Shown here piece by piece: positions 46,486-57,454 of a stretch of 64,000 nt of DNA. Below the pieces are notes generated by a model. That model did not search any database and was not told the DNA's origin. It worked only from the letters and a program-made list of their open reading frames with translations. The stretch's first letter is position 1; the number at the start of each line of letters is the position of its first letter. The translations under genes and the position numbers were made by a program. This DNA comes from Spisula solida (lineage: Eukaryota > Mollusca > Bivalvia > Venerida > Mactridae), in NCBI GenBank assembly GCA_947247005.1, contig OX365950.1:14768720-14832719 (forward strand), in the 5' to 3' direction.

Positions 46486-47225
46486 AAACATCTGATATTG
46501 TCCCTTGCTGTAACCATATGGCCTTAATCAGTTAGCATTGAAAGAGATGCTCCTAACAGTGCTAATTAAATGAGTTTGTACACTTGTTGAATTAGTTATG
46601 GATTTATTTTTGCAGGCTTAGTTTATCTGTCATCAAACTCTTAGTCTATAGGAAATAGTGAACAATTAAATAAAAATATTGCTATTTGTTTTGTCTTTCA
46701 GTGTGTGTAAATGAGTGATGGAAAGATATGGTAAATTAGGCCAACACAAAATGATACTGTGTTTCTCGTTACCCTACCTACCATATTTTTGCCCTTACCC
46801 TAAACATTTCATTGACATTTTGCCAGAAGTCACTGTAGAATGGTAACTTTTCAGTGCATAAAATCAATAAATAATTTGAAAAATTCAAATGGTTTTCCTA
46901 CCTACCCTATTTTGTTTTATCACATTACCAGAACCACAATAATTAATTGTTTAGGCCTTAGATAGACATTTCCTTATTGGTAAATTCCATTAAAACATTC
47001 CAGGAAATAACATTTTGAGAACTCTTGTGTTTCATTTGAGGTTGGCAAGTGGACAGTATTGATGGTTATTTCTAAATATGGTTCATCATTGTTGTGGGCC
47101 ATATTGTTTCAAGCTTTAGAAGAGCCCTTGAATTCAATGTCTGTAAATGACTGTGTTAAAGATATGCCAATAAAATAAAAAATAATAATAACACTGTGTA
47201 TTGTACAAGTATTTACCTGCCCTGC

Positions 47226-47315
47226 TTTCAACGAATAATTATGTGAAGCACGTTTCGTACCTGTTACGTACCAGGTACAGGTACGAAATGTGCGTCACGT
47301 AAATATTCATTGAAC
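47226..47315. repeat. Inverted repeat, ~42-bp arms
   Basis: TTTCAACGAATAATTATGTG AAGCACGTTTCGTACCTG is mirrored by CAGGTACGAAATGTGCGTCA CGTAAATATTCATTGAA around GTTACGTACC. Very small loop; foldback element. Confidence 0.9.
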
Positions 47316-47402
47316 GCCGGACTGACGTTAATTATGGATACCTATTTATACACCTAGATAAAGTGGAGCATTGTGGGTATTTCTTACTCAAAGAAATTAA
47401 GT

Positions 47403-47470
47403 TATGGCTCAGACAGGGATCAAACCCAAAGTTTGCGCCCTGCCTCTAGGCCATGCATCCACTCCCACCT
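47403..47470 (-). repeat. tRNA-like module, minus strand
   Basis: Minus strand: GGATGCATGGCCTAGAGGCA, a short middle arm, and CTTTGGGTTTGATCCCTGTC (B-box). SINE-like remnant. Confidence 0.45.
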
Positions 47471-47621
47471 TCATCCCTTGACGCGGGATTCACAGTAAGT
47501 GTAACAGTTACATATACATCAGAAGATAAACAACATCAGTGTCAATATCACATCTAAATAAAAATCTACTCAACTATAGTCCACTGGCATCTTCATTACA
47601 GTTTGTTGTGTTAGCTAATTA

Positions 47622-47773
47622 CAGTAAAACCTCGTTATCTCAAGGACCCATCGGGATAATCCAAATGCTCGAGATAAGCCAGGTGCTGGACATATCAGAA
47701 GTCTATTATATACAACATAGATCAAATTCACCGGGACTTTGCTCGACATAGGCCAGATGCTCGTATAATACTG
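47622..47773. mobile_element. Possible pogo-like MITE
   Basis: Starts CAGTAAAACCTCGTTATCTC after TA and ends ...GCTCGTATAATACTG, a weak inverse of the start. CTCGAGATAAGCC inside. TA is not visible on the right, so the right end is uncertain. Confidence 0.45.
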
Positions 47774-48414
47774 TCAGTATGCTGGTTGAATAATATCGAA
47801 ACTTCCAACAGACATGAAATGCAAGACTAAAGTATTTATATTAATTGTTCATCATGCAATAATTTTCTTATTTGTGTCTAGAACTTATTCAAACTTTGCA
47901 GATATATAAATCTGTAGCTAATGAACAATTTTCAGGAAAATGGGTTTGGCAGTTTTGTGAAATCAGTCATGCATAACATGCATTAGAGTTCATGAACAAT
48001 TAATGAACATTTTTAAAGGTTTACTATTGTATATACTTATAAACAAAGCCCTAATTAAGTCCCAATTAATGTGGTTTATTTTAAAGTATTTCATGCAGAA
48101 TGTTTCTCGCATGTTGCAATAATGTTTTGGCAATACTCTCCAAAGTGAATTAAAGTTACCTTCCCACTGGAGTCGTAAACGCGTATGCAGCTGTTACTGT
48201 TTTATTGTACTATTGTATCGGCAAAATAATAAAATTCAGGTTGCCGACTTTCTCAACCTATTCACTAGATAGGTTAAAACTTGAATGAAACAGTGCTGTG
48301 AGTAAGTCCTGGATTATGTTGTTAATGTTTCTTGTGTTCTTACAATGGAGGTTCGAGTGCTTAAAGTAAGATTTTTTATTTTTAAATTTTTAAGTTATTG
48401 ATTTTTTTAGCTTA

Positions 48415-48500
48415 CTTTTCACAAAGTGACAGGGGAGCTTTTATGATCACTTTTCGTCCGTTCGTCCGTCCGTCCGTCCGTCCGTCCGTCCATCCATCCA
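48415..48500 (+). repeat. Fragment of the CACAAAGTGACAG repeat family
   Basis: TTCACAAAGTGACAGGGGAG, TTATGATCACTTTTCGTCCG and a (TCCG)n run. This is the start of the family seen in full at 58215-59872; only the 5' end is present. Confidence 0.75.
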
Positions 48501-48621
48501 CAATTGCTTGTGTAGTCACTTAAATTCATAATTTGTTGAAATTACTATATTCTTTATTTAGTTATATTCTTCATTTGTTTGATAATTGTTTTGTTTAAGA
48601 ACGGAATCCATATATTAATGT

Positions 48622-49408
48622 TTATGCCCCCGCCACGAAATGGCGGAAGGGCATATAGTGTTCACCCTGTCCGTGTGTTCGTGGGTGTGTATGTGTATGT
48701 TCAAAAATTGTGAAATCGTGTCCACTCTGTAACTCTGGCATTTCTTATTGGATATGTATAATATTTGGTACAAATGTTCACCACACAAAGACGATGCTGA
48801 GGTCAAGGTCACACTTAGAGATCAAAGGTTAAAAGGCTCAAATAGGCATGTGATTTGTTTTCGCTCTGTAACTATGTCATTTCTTATTGGATATTGATAT
48901 AACTTGGCACAGATGTTCATCACATCAAGACGATGTGTCTTACGGGAGATACAGGTCCTTAACTCAAAGGTCAAGGACACACTCGGTTGTCAAATGTAAA
49001 AAGGTTCAAAATAGCCATTCAAATGGTGCCCACTCTGTAACTATGTCAAATCTAATTGGATAGTTAAATAATTTTGTACAAATGTTCACCACATCAAGAC
49101 AATGTTTCATGTCCAAAACCCAGGTCCCTAGCTCATAGGTCAAGGTCATACTTAGAGATTAAATTAAAAATATAAATTAAAGTATACAAATTTTTTCTAC
49201 TTTGTTATTTAATGACTTGGTAACTTTTCACATTCACACCCTTAGATCCCTAGCTCAAATGTCAAGGTCACACTTACACACCAGCTCTTGTCTTCTGGTC
49301 AATGTTACAAACTTTATTTCAAATTATTCTATTTGCATGACTTTTACTTTGATGTCTGATGAGAGCTTTTAGCGGGGGCATCCGTGTCCTGTGGACACAA
49401 TTCTAGTT
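48622..49408 (+). repeat. Dispersed repeat, family B copy with ~165-bp internal units
   Basis: Runs from ATGCCCCCGCCACGAAATGG to GCGGGGGCATCCGTGTCCTG-TGGACA-TTCTAG. Internal blocks (CACTCTGTAACT, ATTTCTTATTGGAT, AAATGTTCACCACA, GGTCAAGGTCACACTTAG) repeat three to four times. The right end matches the element ending at 7275. Confidence 0.8.
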
Positions 49409-49534
49409 TTTACATTGTCCTAATTTATAAGCAAAGAACAGTACAATGTATTGTGCGAAATTATTAACATGGACTTATTAGTTTTCAGTGGTACAATCAT
49501 GTATTACACCTAAAAGCAAGTGAGCTGAAGGTAA

Positions 49535-49750
49535 CACAAGCCTTTGTTTACAAATAAAAATGTCAATTACCAGTAAATGCATTCCGATGTCCATTTTTGT
49601 TCAATCTTGTACGCAATCACTTTTATTGCACATACTTATTCAATCCAAAGTGATAGCAAGAGGTCAGTCGACCATGCAGTGTTTATATTATCTATTTTTG
49701 TTTATATACAAGGCTAGAGTAAATATCACTGGAGAGCTATATGATAGATA
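49535..49750 (+). repeat. Dispersed repeat, copy 2 (pair with 2594-2775)
   Basis: AAGCCTTTGTTTACAAATAA, CCGATGTCCATTTTTGTT, GCAGTGTTTATAT and AAGGCTAG match the 2.6-kb copy in order. A 63-codon frame here lies within the repeat. Confidence 0.6.
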
Positions 49751-50094
49751 AGCACAGACTATTCATGAGTGCCGATTATAATCTAAATAATTTCACACAG
49801 TACATGAAAAAAACTTTCTGGTCATTGTGTTATTTAAATATATTGATAGTCTGTGACACCCTAAATTCCCCAATGTATATTTAACTGAATTCTATTTCTC
49901 TGATATCTGACCTATTTAAGTTCTTAGAATTGTTGTGTCATTTATAATTGAATTTACTTCCACTGAGCTATATTGATGAGCATTCTATTGTCTGTTCTGT
50001 CTTTCCTGTGACACTCAAATTATAATAATATTGAATTGTCTCAATAACATACAGTAAACTTTAGAATGATTAACACAAGGTGGATCACAGTTAC

Positions 50095-51012
50095 GGCAGA
50101 AACGAGTGCAATAACTGCAATACTGCACTAGAGAAGAGTGTGATAACTACTATACTGCACTAGAGAAGAGTGTGATAACTACTATACTGCACTAGAGAAG
50201 AGTGCGATAACTACTATACTGCACTAGAGAAGAGTGCGATAACTACTATACTGCACTAGAGAAGAGTGCGATAACTACAATACTGCACTAGAGAAGAGTG
50301 CGATAACTACTATACTGCACTAGAGAAGAGTGCGATAACTACAATACTGCACTAGAGAAGAGTGCGATAACTACTATACTGCACTAGAGAAGAGTGCGAT
50401 AACTACAATACTGCACTAGAGAAGAGTGTGATAACTACTATACTGCACTAGAGAAGAGTGCGATAACTACAATACTGCACTAGAGAAGAGTGCGATAACT
50501 ACAATACTGCACTAGAGAAGAGTGCGATAACTACTATACTGCACTAGAGAAGAGTGCGATAACTACAATACTGCACTAGAGAAGAGTGCGATAACTACAA
50601 TACTGCACTAGAGAAGAGTGCGATAACTACAATACTGCACTAGAGAAGAGTGCGATAACTACTATACTGCACTAGAGAAGAGTGCGATAACTACAATACT
50701 GCACTAGAGAAGAGTGTGATAACTACTATACTGCACTAGAGAAGAGTGCGATAACTACAATACTGCACTAGAGAAGAGTGCGATAACTACAATACTGCAC
50801 TAGAGAAGAGTGCGATAACTACAATACTGCACTAGAGAAGAGTGCGATAACTACTATACTGCACTAGAGAAGAGTGCGATAACTACAATACTGCACTAGA
50901 GAAGAGTGTGATAACTACTATACTGCACTAGAGAAGAGTGCGATAACTACAATACTGCACTAGAGAAGAGTGCGATAACTACTATACTGCACTAGAGAAG
51001 AGTGCGATTATA
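50095..51012. repeat. Tandem array, 32-bp unit, ~28 copies
   Basis: Unit CTGCACTAGAGAAGAGTGCG + ATAACTAC(T/A)ATA, very homogeneous. Two diagnostic sites vary (GTGTG/GTGCG and ACTATA/ACAATA). The GTGTG copies recur at 50418, 50706 and 50898 with the same neighbours, showing multi-unit duplication. The left edge (CGAGTGCAATAACTGCAATA) looks like the ancestral single copy. Confidence 0.97.
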
Positions 51013-51655
51013 ACTGTAATACTGTACTGGGTGTGGCTTGTTTACCACACCCTAAGTTGAACTATAATACAAATTACATACAGAACAAACACTTGGATAT
51101 CAATTGAATCTCAGGCTTCATTCTCGACTAAATACAGTAATCTCACATTTCAGTTCTGTATCTATCACTACATAAGCACAAGATGAGCCCTTGTAAACAT
51201 CCTTGTTTTTATAAACATACAGAAAGCCAGTTCCGTATGTCGGTAGTTTTTAAACTAACATTCAATAAACAAAAAAACCCAGAATATTCAAAGAAAAATG
51301 TGAAAATCTTGCAAAAAAATGTTAAGGGCAATAACCCATCTACACATTCTGACTTAAATATTTCTGTACAATGTTTGAAGACTGTAGCACAATTACATCA
51401 TAGAATTATAAATGACTCAAGCAAAATTTCTTCATTTCAAGGGCCACAACTCTGTCAGATGCTGACTAATATTCCTGCAAAGTTTTGACAACTATAGCTC
51501 AAGATCCAAATAGGTCATACAGTCAGTAGAAAATAAACTTTATTTTTTATGCTGTGTCTGCTACACTCTCCACACAGATAGGGCAAACTTGTAATTATCT
51601 GTTAACCAACTGTGATTGTCTGTTCTAGTCATGCAATTATGTACCTTATGCACAG
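51013..51655. other. No gene seen
   Basis: The 101-codon frame at 51183-51488 includes mollusc-repeat phrases (AGGGCCACAACTCTGTCAGA, TTTTGACAACTATAGCTCAA) and shows no domain. Confidence 0.45.
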
Positions 51656-52030
51656 CCTATAAACCTAATCAATGTCTGACTTATTTGGAGAATAAAACAC
51701 TTTAACTTGTATGAATTATTGCGAGCAAAAACATCTGTGATTTCTGGTCACTGCATGACTTATTGGGAGACTTAACACTTCAACTTGTATGACTTATTAG
51801 CAGTATATACAAGTCAACTTGTATGACTTATTGCGAGCAAAAACATCTGCGATTTCAGGTCACTATATATGACTTATTGGGAGACTACACATTTCAACTT
51901 GTATGACTTATTAGCAGACTATACATTCAACTTGTATGAATTATTGCGAGCAACAACATCTGTGATTTCCGGTCAGTGTATGACTTATTGGGAGACTATG
52001 CAATTCAATGTGTATGACTAATTGCGATAG
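51656..52030. repeat. Tandem array, ~80-bp unit, ~4 copies
   Basis: Blocks CAACTTGTATGACTTATTGC, GAGCAAAAACATCTGTGATT and GACTTATTGGGAGACT recur four times with variation. Confidence 0.85.
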
Positions 52031-53985
52031 CAGGAAGTTGACTCATTTTTACTCTGTGTTATAAGGGTAACTTAGAGTATAATGTGTAGATCAGCACAAT
52101 ATTAGCTAAAATATTTGATTATAGCTATTTGACTTCCTCTGGATGTTTAACTTCAACAAATTACTAGAATATATTGTAAGATCTATTTTAGCAATAACTT
52201 GAGGTTTTTATGTGGGCATACAAAGTTAACAGTTTATTCACCGACATGCAACATGCTTTTAGAATAATTATACATATGAACATGCTTTCACTGGAGATTT
52301 TCCATTGAATTGACACATGCATGCTGATACTAAAGCCTTTTGTGTTGCTATATAATTACCTGAGTGTGCAACCATTGCAACATTACAAAATATAAATGCA
52401 TTTTATAAGGTAGACAGATGCATTACTTTACATATGTACTATATAAACTACTGTTTAAGTGCTTATGGTAGTTACAGGGAAATATTGGCAATTTGGCAAA
52501 TTTACAATTTATTTAGTTCGCTAATGATTTCTCTAGCTTATAAATTATGTAAGCCATACAAAGAATGCTACTTGAAAAATTAAAAAATCTCTCATATATA
52601 TGCACACTTTCTTAATGCATACAATTCAAATATGGCTAAGGCAAGTGTGTCACGTAAGCCCCATGATTTTTAAATCGCATGATTTATGCAAATAAAATAA
52701 CATCCTGGCCGGAGGCAAAATCGCAGATCTCCAGACAGATCATAGACTCCCATGACTACAGCAATACCGGATATGCTCATATGAATATTGTTGAAATTTT
52801 GTGGTATCCGTAAATCCCTGAAAAGGTCAACATATTGAAAATTCGGTTGGCAATGTTGTGTTCATTTACGATTTATGCTGCAAATATTGGCTGTTGCACT
52901 GAGGTTGTTGCTCTACAGAGTTTAGAATTATAGTTAATATCTGCTGAGGGATTTTTGTATTAAAAACAGTTGTTATAGAAAGGATGTTGCTCTACTGAGG
53001 GCCGCTCTGGAGACGTTGTACTGTAATCTAAGAATTTGCCTTTACCACAAAAACATGCATTGACATTTTCTCTTTCTCCAAAAAATCATTGTGTCATTAA
53101 CCATCATCTTTTCTTATTGCATGTTAATGTTTTTGCTTGGAAATTTACATCTATTTTATGAACTTAAGAAGGAAATATTTGCCTTGGAAGTGTGTCACCA
53201 AGAGGTGTGACATTTGTCTGGCGCAGTTAGAAAACTAATTTGGTTATAAATAGAAGCTGCAAAATACTTGCTTCACAGAGAGACAGTGCATCATAGTAAA
53301 TGTTGCCCCCCCCCAGTCTTCATTATTGCTAGAATGTCTAGTGTGTGATAGTTGCTGGCTATTAAATTTCATCTGTACAGAATCTGACATCTATGGATCT
53401 GGCTTACTGGATGTTAATAACCTGGCTCTACCTTGGGGTGTTCCTTCAATCTCATGACTCAGTGTGAACAAACCATGTGGTATACAACATCATTTTTGGC
53501 TACATTTTAACGCAAGTCTACAAAATGTAAAAAACAACCGTAAATATTTATTCTTTGACCTATTTTAACAAGCTATCCTCAACGCTCCAGCCAAGAATGA
53601 GCACTTTCCATGCAACTTAATAAGTTTCAACAAATTTTCACATTTTTTGGTTGAAACGCACTCAACTGCCTGTATAGCAATTGAGTCATTTTCGGGCAAA
53701 AACTGACCAATTGCACACGAATATTCAAATGCATCAATTGTACTCATAGAAAGCTTGAGCATCGAAGATGTCAGGTTACAATCGTTTTTAGCCAAAAGTT
53801 TTGGCATATACCACAACTGTGGTATGTTCACACTGTGACAGGTGAAGAAAGCATTTATTTTAAGATAAAATTTCAAAACAACAACTGTAGACAGTAATCA
53901 CTATTTAATTATATAATTGCCTTTTAGAAAAGGACAAACAAATATTACCCAATTATCCATTTAAAGGTGTATAGGATAGAAAACG
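52031..53985. other. No gene seen
   Basis: AT-rich. A segment at 52895-53025 with GTTGTTGCTCTACAGAG and GATGTTGCTCTACTGAGG resembles a similar block at 30940-31070 and may be a decayed CAGT-type MITE. The 103-codon minus-strand frame at 53565-53876 is the best open frame between the two genes, but has no recognisable family. Confidence 0.4.
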
Positions 53986-54385
53986 AGTGGGGCCGTCTAT
54001 ACAATATAGAGGGGGGAAAAAAGAGGCCAATGCTGCATTTGATCATCATACTAGAAACTTCAAATTTTATGGGGAAAAACGGGGCCAAGGGGAAAAAAAG
54101 ATGCCAATGCTGCATTTGATCATCATACTGGAAACTTTAACTTCAAGGGGGAAAAATGGGGCCAAGGGGGAAAAAAGCCTAGATAAAGTGTAAAACTTGA
54201 TCAAGAATAGTGTTTATTAGGGGGGGAAAATGGACCAGAGGGGGAAAAAAAGGCCTGGGCCCGATCTTTGCCCCGGGGAAAAACTGGCCGGGGGGAAAAA
54301 GGACTGCTACAGTAACAGGCCAAATTTCCCCCTGTCCATTTTTTCCCCTGGGGAAAAACTGGCCGGGGGGAAAAAAGGTGCTTAC
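53986..54385 (+). repeat. GGGGGAAAAA-rich direct repeats
   Basis: Purine-rich runs (GGGGGGAAAAAA, GGGGAAAAACGGGGCCAAGG) recur every 15-40 bp. Two ~75-bp units (AAAGATGCCAATGCTGCATT-TGATCATCATACT) stand at the left and two CCCCGGGGAAAAACTGGCCG units at the right. Strong strand asymmetry; G-quadruplex- or H-DNA-prone. Confidence 0.85.
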
Positions 54386-54529
54386 TGACATTGTATTAGT
54401 ATATATGTAATATGGTTAAGAAAATCCTCTTAAGTGAGAAAAAAAGTCATGCTCTTTGATTTAATTTTAAGTTCTTGGATAATATAGAACTATGTCTTAG
54501 ATTTACATTTTCTACGGAATCCTGTTAGT

Positions 54530-55197
54530 GCCATTTTAAATATTGTGTATCGCCCTCCAAGGGCGAGACACGAGAATTGCGCAAGCAAGAAATGTGACAC
54601 GAGAATTAGATGCGATATTTGAAACGAGAGACGAGAATTGCGCGAGGCCTGAAACGAGACACAAGAATTAAAAATTGAATTCTCGCGTATTTAATCTCGC
54701 TCTTGACCCACAACTTTTGCAAGTTAATATCTAATATCGTGTAATTCTCGGGTATCATATCGTGCCTCGCAGTTGATTCTCGCGCCTTGTTTTAAATATC
54801 GCGTCTTAATCTCGTGTCTCGACTTCCAAGGACGAGACACGATAGTTAAAACGAGACACGAGAATTCAACGCGAGGCTCGAGAATCCAATGCGAGACACG
54901 ACAATGCTATCGTGCAAATATCGCGCCATTCTCTTGCCTCGCGTTTCTATTTGGTCCAAGAGACACGAGAATTGAACGCGAGGCACGAGAATGCTATTGG
55001 GCAAATATCGCGCAATTCTCGTGTCTTGCCGAGAGACACGACAGTACTATCGCGTCGATATAGCAATTCTCGCGTCGATAGCATTGTTGTGTATCGCGTC
55101 GAGACACGAGAATTGCGCGATAGCATTGTCGTGTATCCTGGCGAGACACGAGAATTGCGCGATAGCATTGTCGTGTATCGCGGCAAGACATGATGTT
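54530..55197. repeat. CpG-rich palindromic short-period element
   Basis: More than 20 copies of CGAGACACGAGAATT or its reverse (AATTCTCGTGTCTCG) are intermixed with GCGCGATAGCATTGTCGTGT. It opens with ATCCTGTTAGTGCCAT, as does 14601-14845. CpG density is far above the surrounding AT-rich DNA. Overlapping frames on both strands of 65-96 codons come from the repeat. Confidence 0.85.
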
Positions 55198-55754
55198 ATA
55201 TTTTGCTCAAATTTTCAGAAACTGTTCAGAAGAGTCTTGTCTTTCTAGTGCTATATTATCATGATTTTTATAATTTTGTCACTAAGCCTGGTTTTCCTGG
55301 AGAACGGCTCATATTTTATTGATCACATGCTCATGTGCTAGTTTCACATGTGCACATTATGAGTACATGTGCTAGTATCATGTGTATACATGTAACTATC
55401 ACATATGCATGTGATTAATAAATAAATTACTGCGTGACAAGTTACTGTGTCCCCTCTGTGCCACCTTACATTTTCCTATGAGGTCCATGGATATTCCTAT
55501 TCGATAAGCGTTGGCATTGTGCAATACTTGTGTCTCAGTTCTAAGGTATCTAAAACCGAGAAAAACCAAAAACAATTTGACTATAGCTTGACTGAATTCT
55601 CTCTTCCTGAAAACCTGCCTGCATATTGTGATTAAATTCACAGCAAATTGCTGATGTGGGATGCTCCATTACCAGAGTTACGAAATTACCAATCATTGCC
55701 ATAGTTTTATTGCGCTTCTCATGGAGTTATTATTATACAGTGATTATAATTCAG
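55198..55754. other. Upstream of gene 2 TM1 exon; no promoter recognised
   Basis: Contains a cluster of ACATGTG / CACATGC motifs (55320-55415). No TATA/initiator arrangement could be called. The 5' coding exon(s) of gene 2, if separate, were not found. Confidence 0.4.
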
Positions 55755-55965
55755 GTTCCACAGGAAACTGGTTCAGAGATGACAGGAGCATATTTATCAG
55801 ATCTCATAACAATTACCAGTACTGACAGCATCGACAGTGGACCAGAAAATGAAGAACGAGGAAATTGGCGCGGCAAGCTTGAGTTTATCCTCTCTTGTTT
55901 GGGATATGTTGTTGGCCTAGGAAATATTTGGAGATTTCCATATCTTGTATACAGAAATGGTGGAG
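55755..55965 (+). CDS. SLC6 transporter gene 2, exon with N-terminus and TM1
   Basis: Acceptor TATAATTCAG at 55754, donor GGAG|GTGGGT at 55966; exit phase 1. Encodes an acidic/serine-rich cytosolic segment (from [11 protein letters not shown] to GPENEE), then [11 protein letters not shown] and TM1 [20 protein letters not shown] followed by VYRNGGG. 'RGNW', 'GLGN.WRFPYL' and 'NGGG' are hallmark SLC6 motifs for the Na+ sites and substrate carboxylate. The position that is aspartate in monoamine transporters is glycine here, which points to an amino-acid substrate. An in-frame ATG at 55779 is a candidate start if there is no upstream coding exon; the sequence before 55755 is also open but reads as intron. 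Confidence 0.93.
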
Positions 55966-55986
55966 GTGGGTGTTACTTTGTGTATA

Positions 55987-56237
55987 GTCCAGATAATTTG
56001 ACACGACTCCCGACCTTCAATTAGCATAATTTAACAGCTGATATATTTTCCATATTTATGAGCCCGATTGAATGTTTTCATAAATGGGAAATATCACGAG
56101 GACGATTGAGGTGTAATACAAGCAAATTCTAAAAGACCGATATTGCACGATTTGCTCGTTGAATTTTATATATTCGATGCAAGAACCTTGTAATATATTC
56201 ATGCATAAAGGTCAGGATCATTTCAAATTATCTGTGC
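55987..56237 (-). mobile_element. GTCC-ended MITE, 251 bp, TA-flanked (copy 2)
   Basis: Left end GTCCAGATAATTTGACACGA, right end ...GATCATTTCAAATTATCTGT-GC; TA at 55985-55986 and 56238-56239. It is the reverse-complement relative of 39336-39586 and the same 251 bp long. It begins 21 bp inside the intron, right after the TM1 donor. Confidence 0.85.
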
Positions 56238-56379
56238 TATATATTGCATCAAGAAGGTTTTCAACGATTTATAAAATTTTGTAAATTTATTGATTTTACT
56301 GCACTGTAATGTGAATGAACTTTGCTTGCTAGTCACTCAGTTGAACTTTGCATCGCTCACGAGTATTGAATCTATAGTT

Positions 56380-56459
56380 TGTCCTTCGGCGCAACAAGGT
56401 TGTTTCTCGATCAATATGAAGCATATAATGAGATACAACCTTGTTGCGCCAAAGGGACG
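56380..56459. repeat. Inverted repeat, ~29-bp arms
   Basis: GTCCTTCGGCGCAACAAGGT-TGTTTCTC and GAGATACAACCTTGTTGCGC-CAAAGGGAC around a 21-bp loop. Confidence 0.88.
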
Positions 56460-56489
56460 AGTTTTACTGTTCTGTGTTTATTTGGGGAG

Positions 56490-56562
56490 TGGTGTTTTAG
56501 AGTTAGGCTTCGCTTTTTGAGATTGAGAGGTCCCAGGTTCAATCCTGTCTGAGCCCCTTTTG
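56490..56562 (+). repeat. tRNA-like module
   Basis: GTGGTGTTTTAGAGTTAGGC (A-box position), GCTTTTTGAGATTGAGAGGT and CCCAGGTTCAATCCTGTCTG (B-box). tRNA-derived, not canonical. Confidence 0.5.
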
Positions 56563-56854
56563 AAACTTTATGAGCATGAATAACCAACAGTAGTCCATAG
56601 CATAACTAGGTATATAAGTGGGTGCTTGAAATGGTCAAAAGCCAATGTACTGTGGCTGCCATTGGTGGCGAGTGGTGCAACTGACTTACGACGTAATCAA
56701 TGATCAGGAGAGAAATGAGTAGTTGGTTCAACAGAACTGTCATGTTTGAATGGAACTTTGAATTGGTTATTTATAATTAAGTTTTGTTGCTGCTTCCAGC
56801 AAAGGGTATTGACTGTAGTACTAAATATGACATTATAGTGTAGGATCTAACCAG

Positions 56855-56883
56855 TATTTGATTGATTGATTTGATTGATTTGA

Positions 56884-56947
<64 letters not shown>

Positions 56948-56948
56948 C
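56855..56948. repeat. (TTGA)n microsatellite abutting the TM2 acceptor
   Basis: About 20 TTGA units with a few TTGATT interruptions run directly into the acceptor TTGATTGCAG. The usual pyrimidine tract is thus replaced by TGAT repeats. Confidence 0.95.
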
Positions 56949-56950
56949 AG

Positions 56951-57082
56951 GTGCTTTCTTCATTCCCTATTTGGTAATGCTGATATTTTGTGGTATTCCT
57001 CTTGTATTCATGGAGATGAGTTTTGGACAGTATGCCAGTCTCGGACCAGTCACAATCTGGAGGGCTGTGCCTTTATTTAAAG
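56951..57082 (+). CDS. SLC6 transporter gene 2, exon with TM2
   Basis: Acceptor GATTGCAG at 56950, donor AAAG|GTAATG at 57083; phase 1 at both ends. Encodes [20 protein letters not shown], then [20 protein letters not shown] and PLFKG. This is the classic TM2 motif 'GAF.IPY...L...G.PLFF.E...GQ..S.GP...W...P...G'. Chained with the previous exon it gives NGGGAFFIPY. The exon is preceded by a TTGA microsatellite instead of a pyrimidine tract. Confidence 0.95.
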
Positions 57083-57229
57083 GTAATGTTTCCATTATGA
57101 TATTGTTATGTTATTTTGTTGATATTGTTTAAATAATTGCATTCTTTTGTATAGCGCAGAACATTTGACTTAGAGCTTAATAATCCTCATGCTGTCTATT
57201 CAAAACAAGAGCTAGGCGCATGTCTGCAG

Positions 57230-57425
57230 CGCCGGACATGCCTGTATCTAATGTCTCTTCCTTCAGGGGCTTTCTCTTAGTCTGTCCATCTGGTCAGATC
57301 ATGCTGTATCTGCCATGGTAGAGGATGCACCTGCGCCCTTGTGGCAACCAATATGTAAAGCGCCTTTGAATGTGACTGTGTTCACATTAAAAGGGGGCTA
57401 TATTAAATCTGGTTTCTTTATTTTT
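57230..57425 (+). repeat. Dispersed repeat (AAGCGCCTTTGAATGTG type)
   Basis: ACATGCCTGTATCTAATGTC, GTAAAGCGCCTTTGAATGTG and TTAAAAGGGGGCTATATTAA. Repeat-like, unclassified. Confidence 0.45.
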
Positions 57426-57454
57426 TTACCTTATATGAACTGTATACATTTCAG

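Larger units (their letters stand above)
46486..48414. other. No gene seen; small elements
   Basis: AT-rich intergenic sequence holding the palindrome at 47226-47315, a tRNA-like module at 47403-47470 and a possible MITE from 47622. Confidence 0.45.

Noticed and set aside
42000..46530. Minus-strand frames encoding cysteine-rich repeats (SESCCNGKCQRVAAMGN)
   Set aside because: They look like a secreted Cys-rich repeat protein, but the same peptide appears in all frames of a 26-bp tandem repeat, with no signal peptide, no unique ends and no splice structure.
53565..53876. 103-codon minus-strand frame as a hypothetical gene
   Set aside because: No recognisable domain, no homologous pattern and no clear splice or promoter context; length is compatible with chance in this much sequence.
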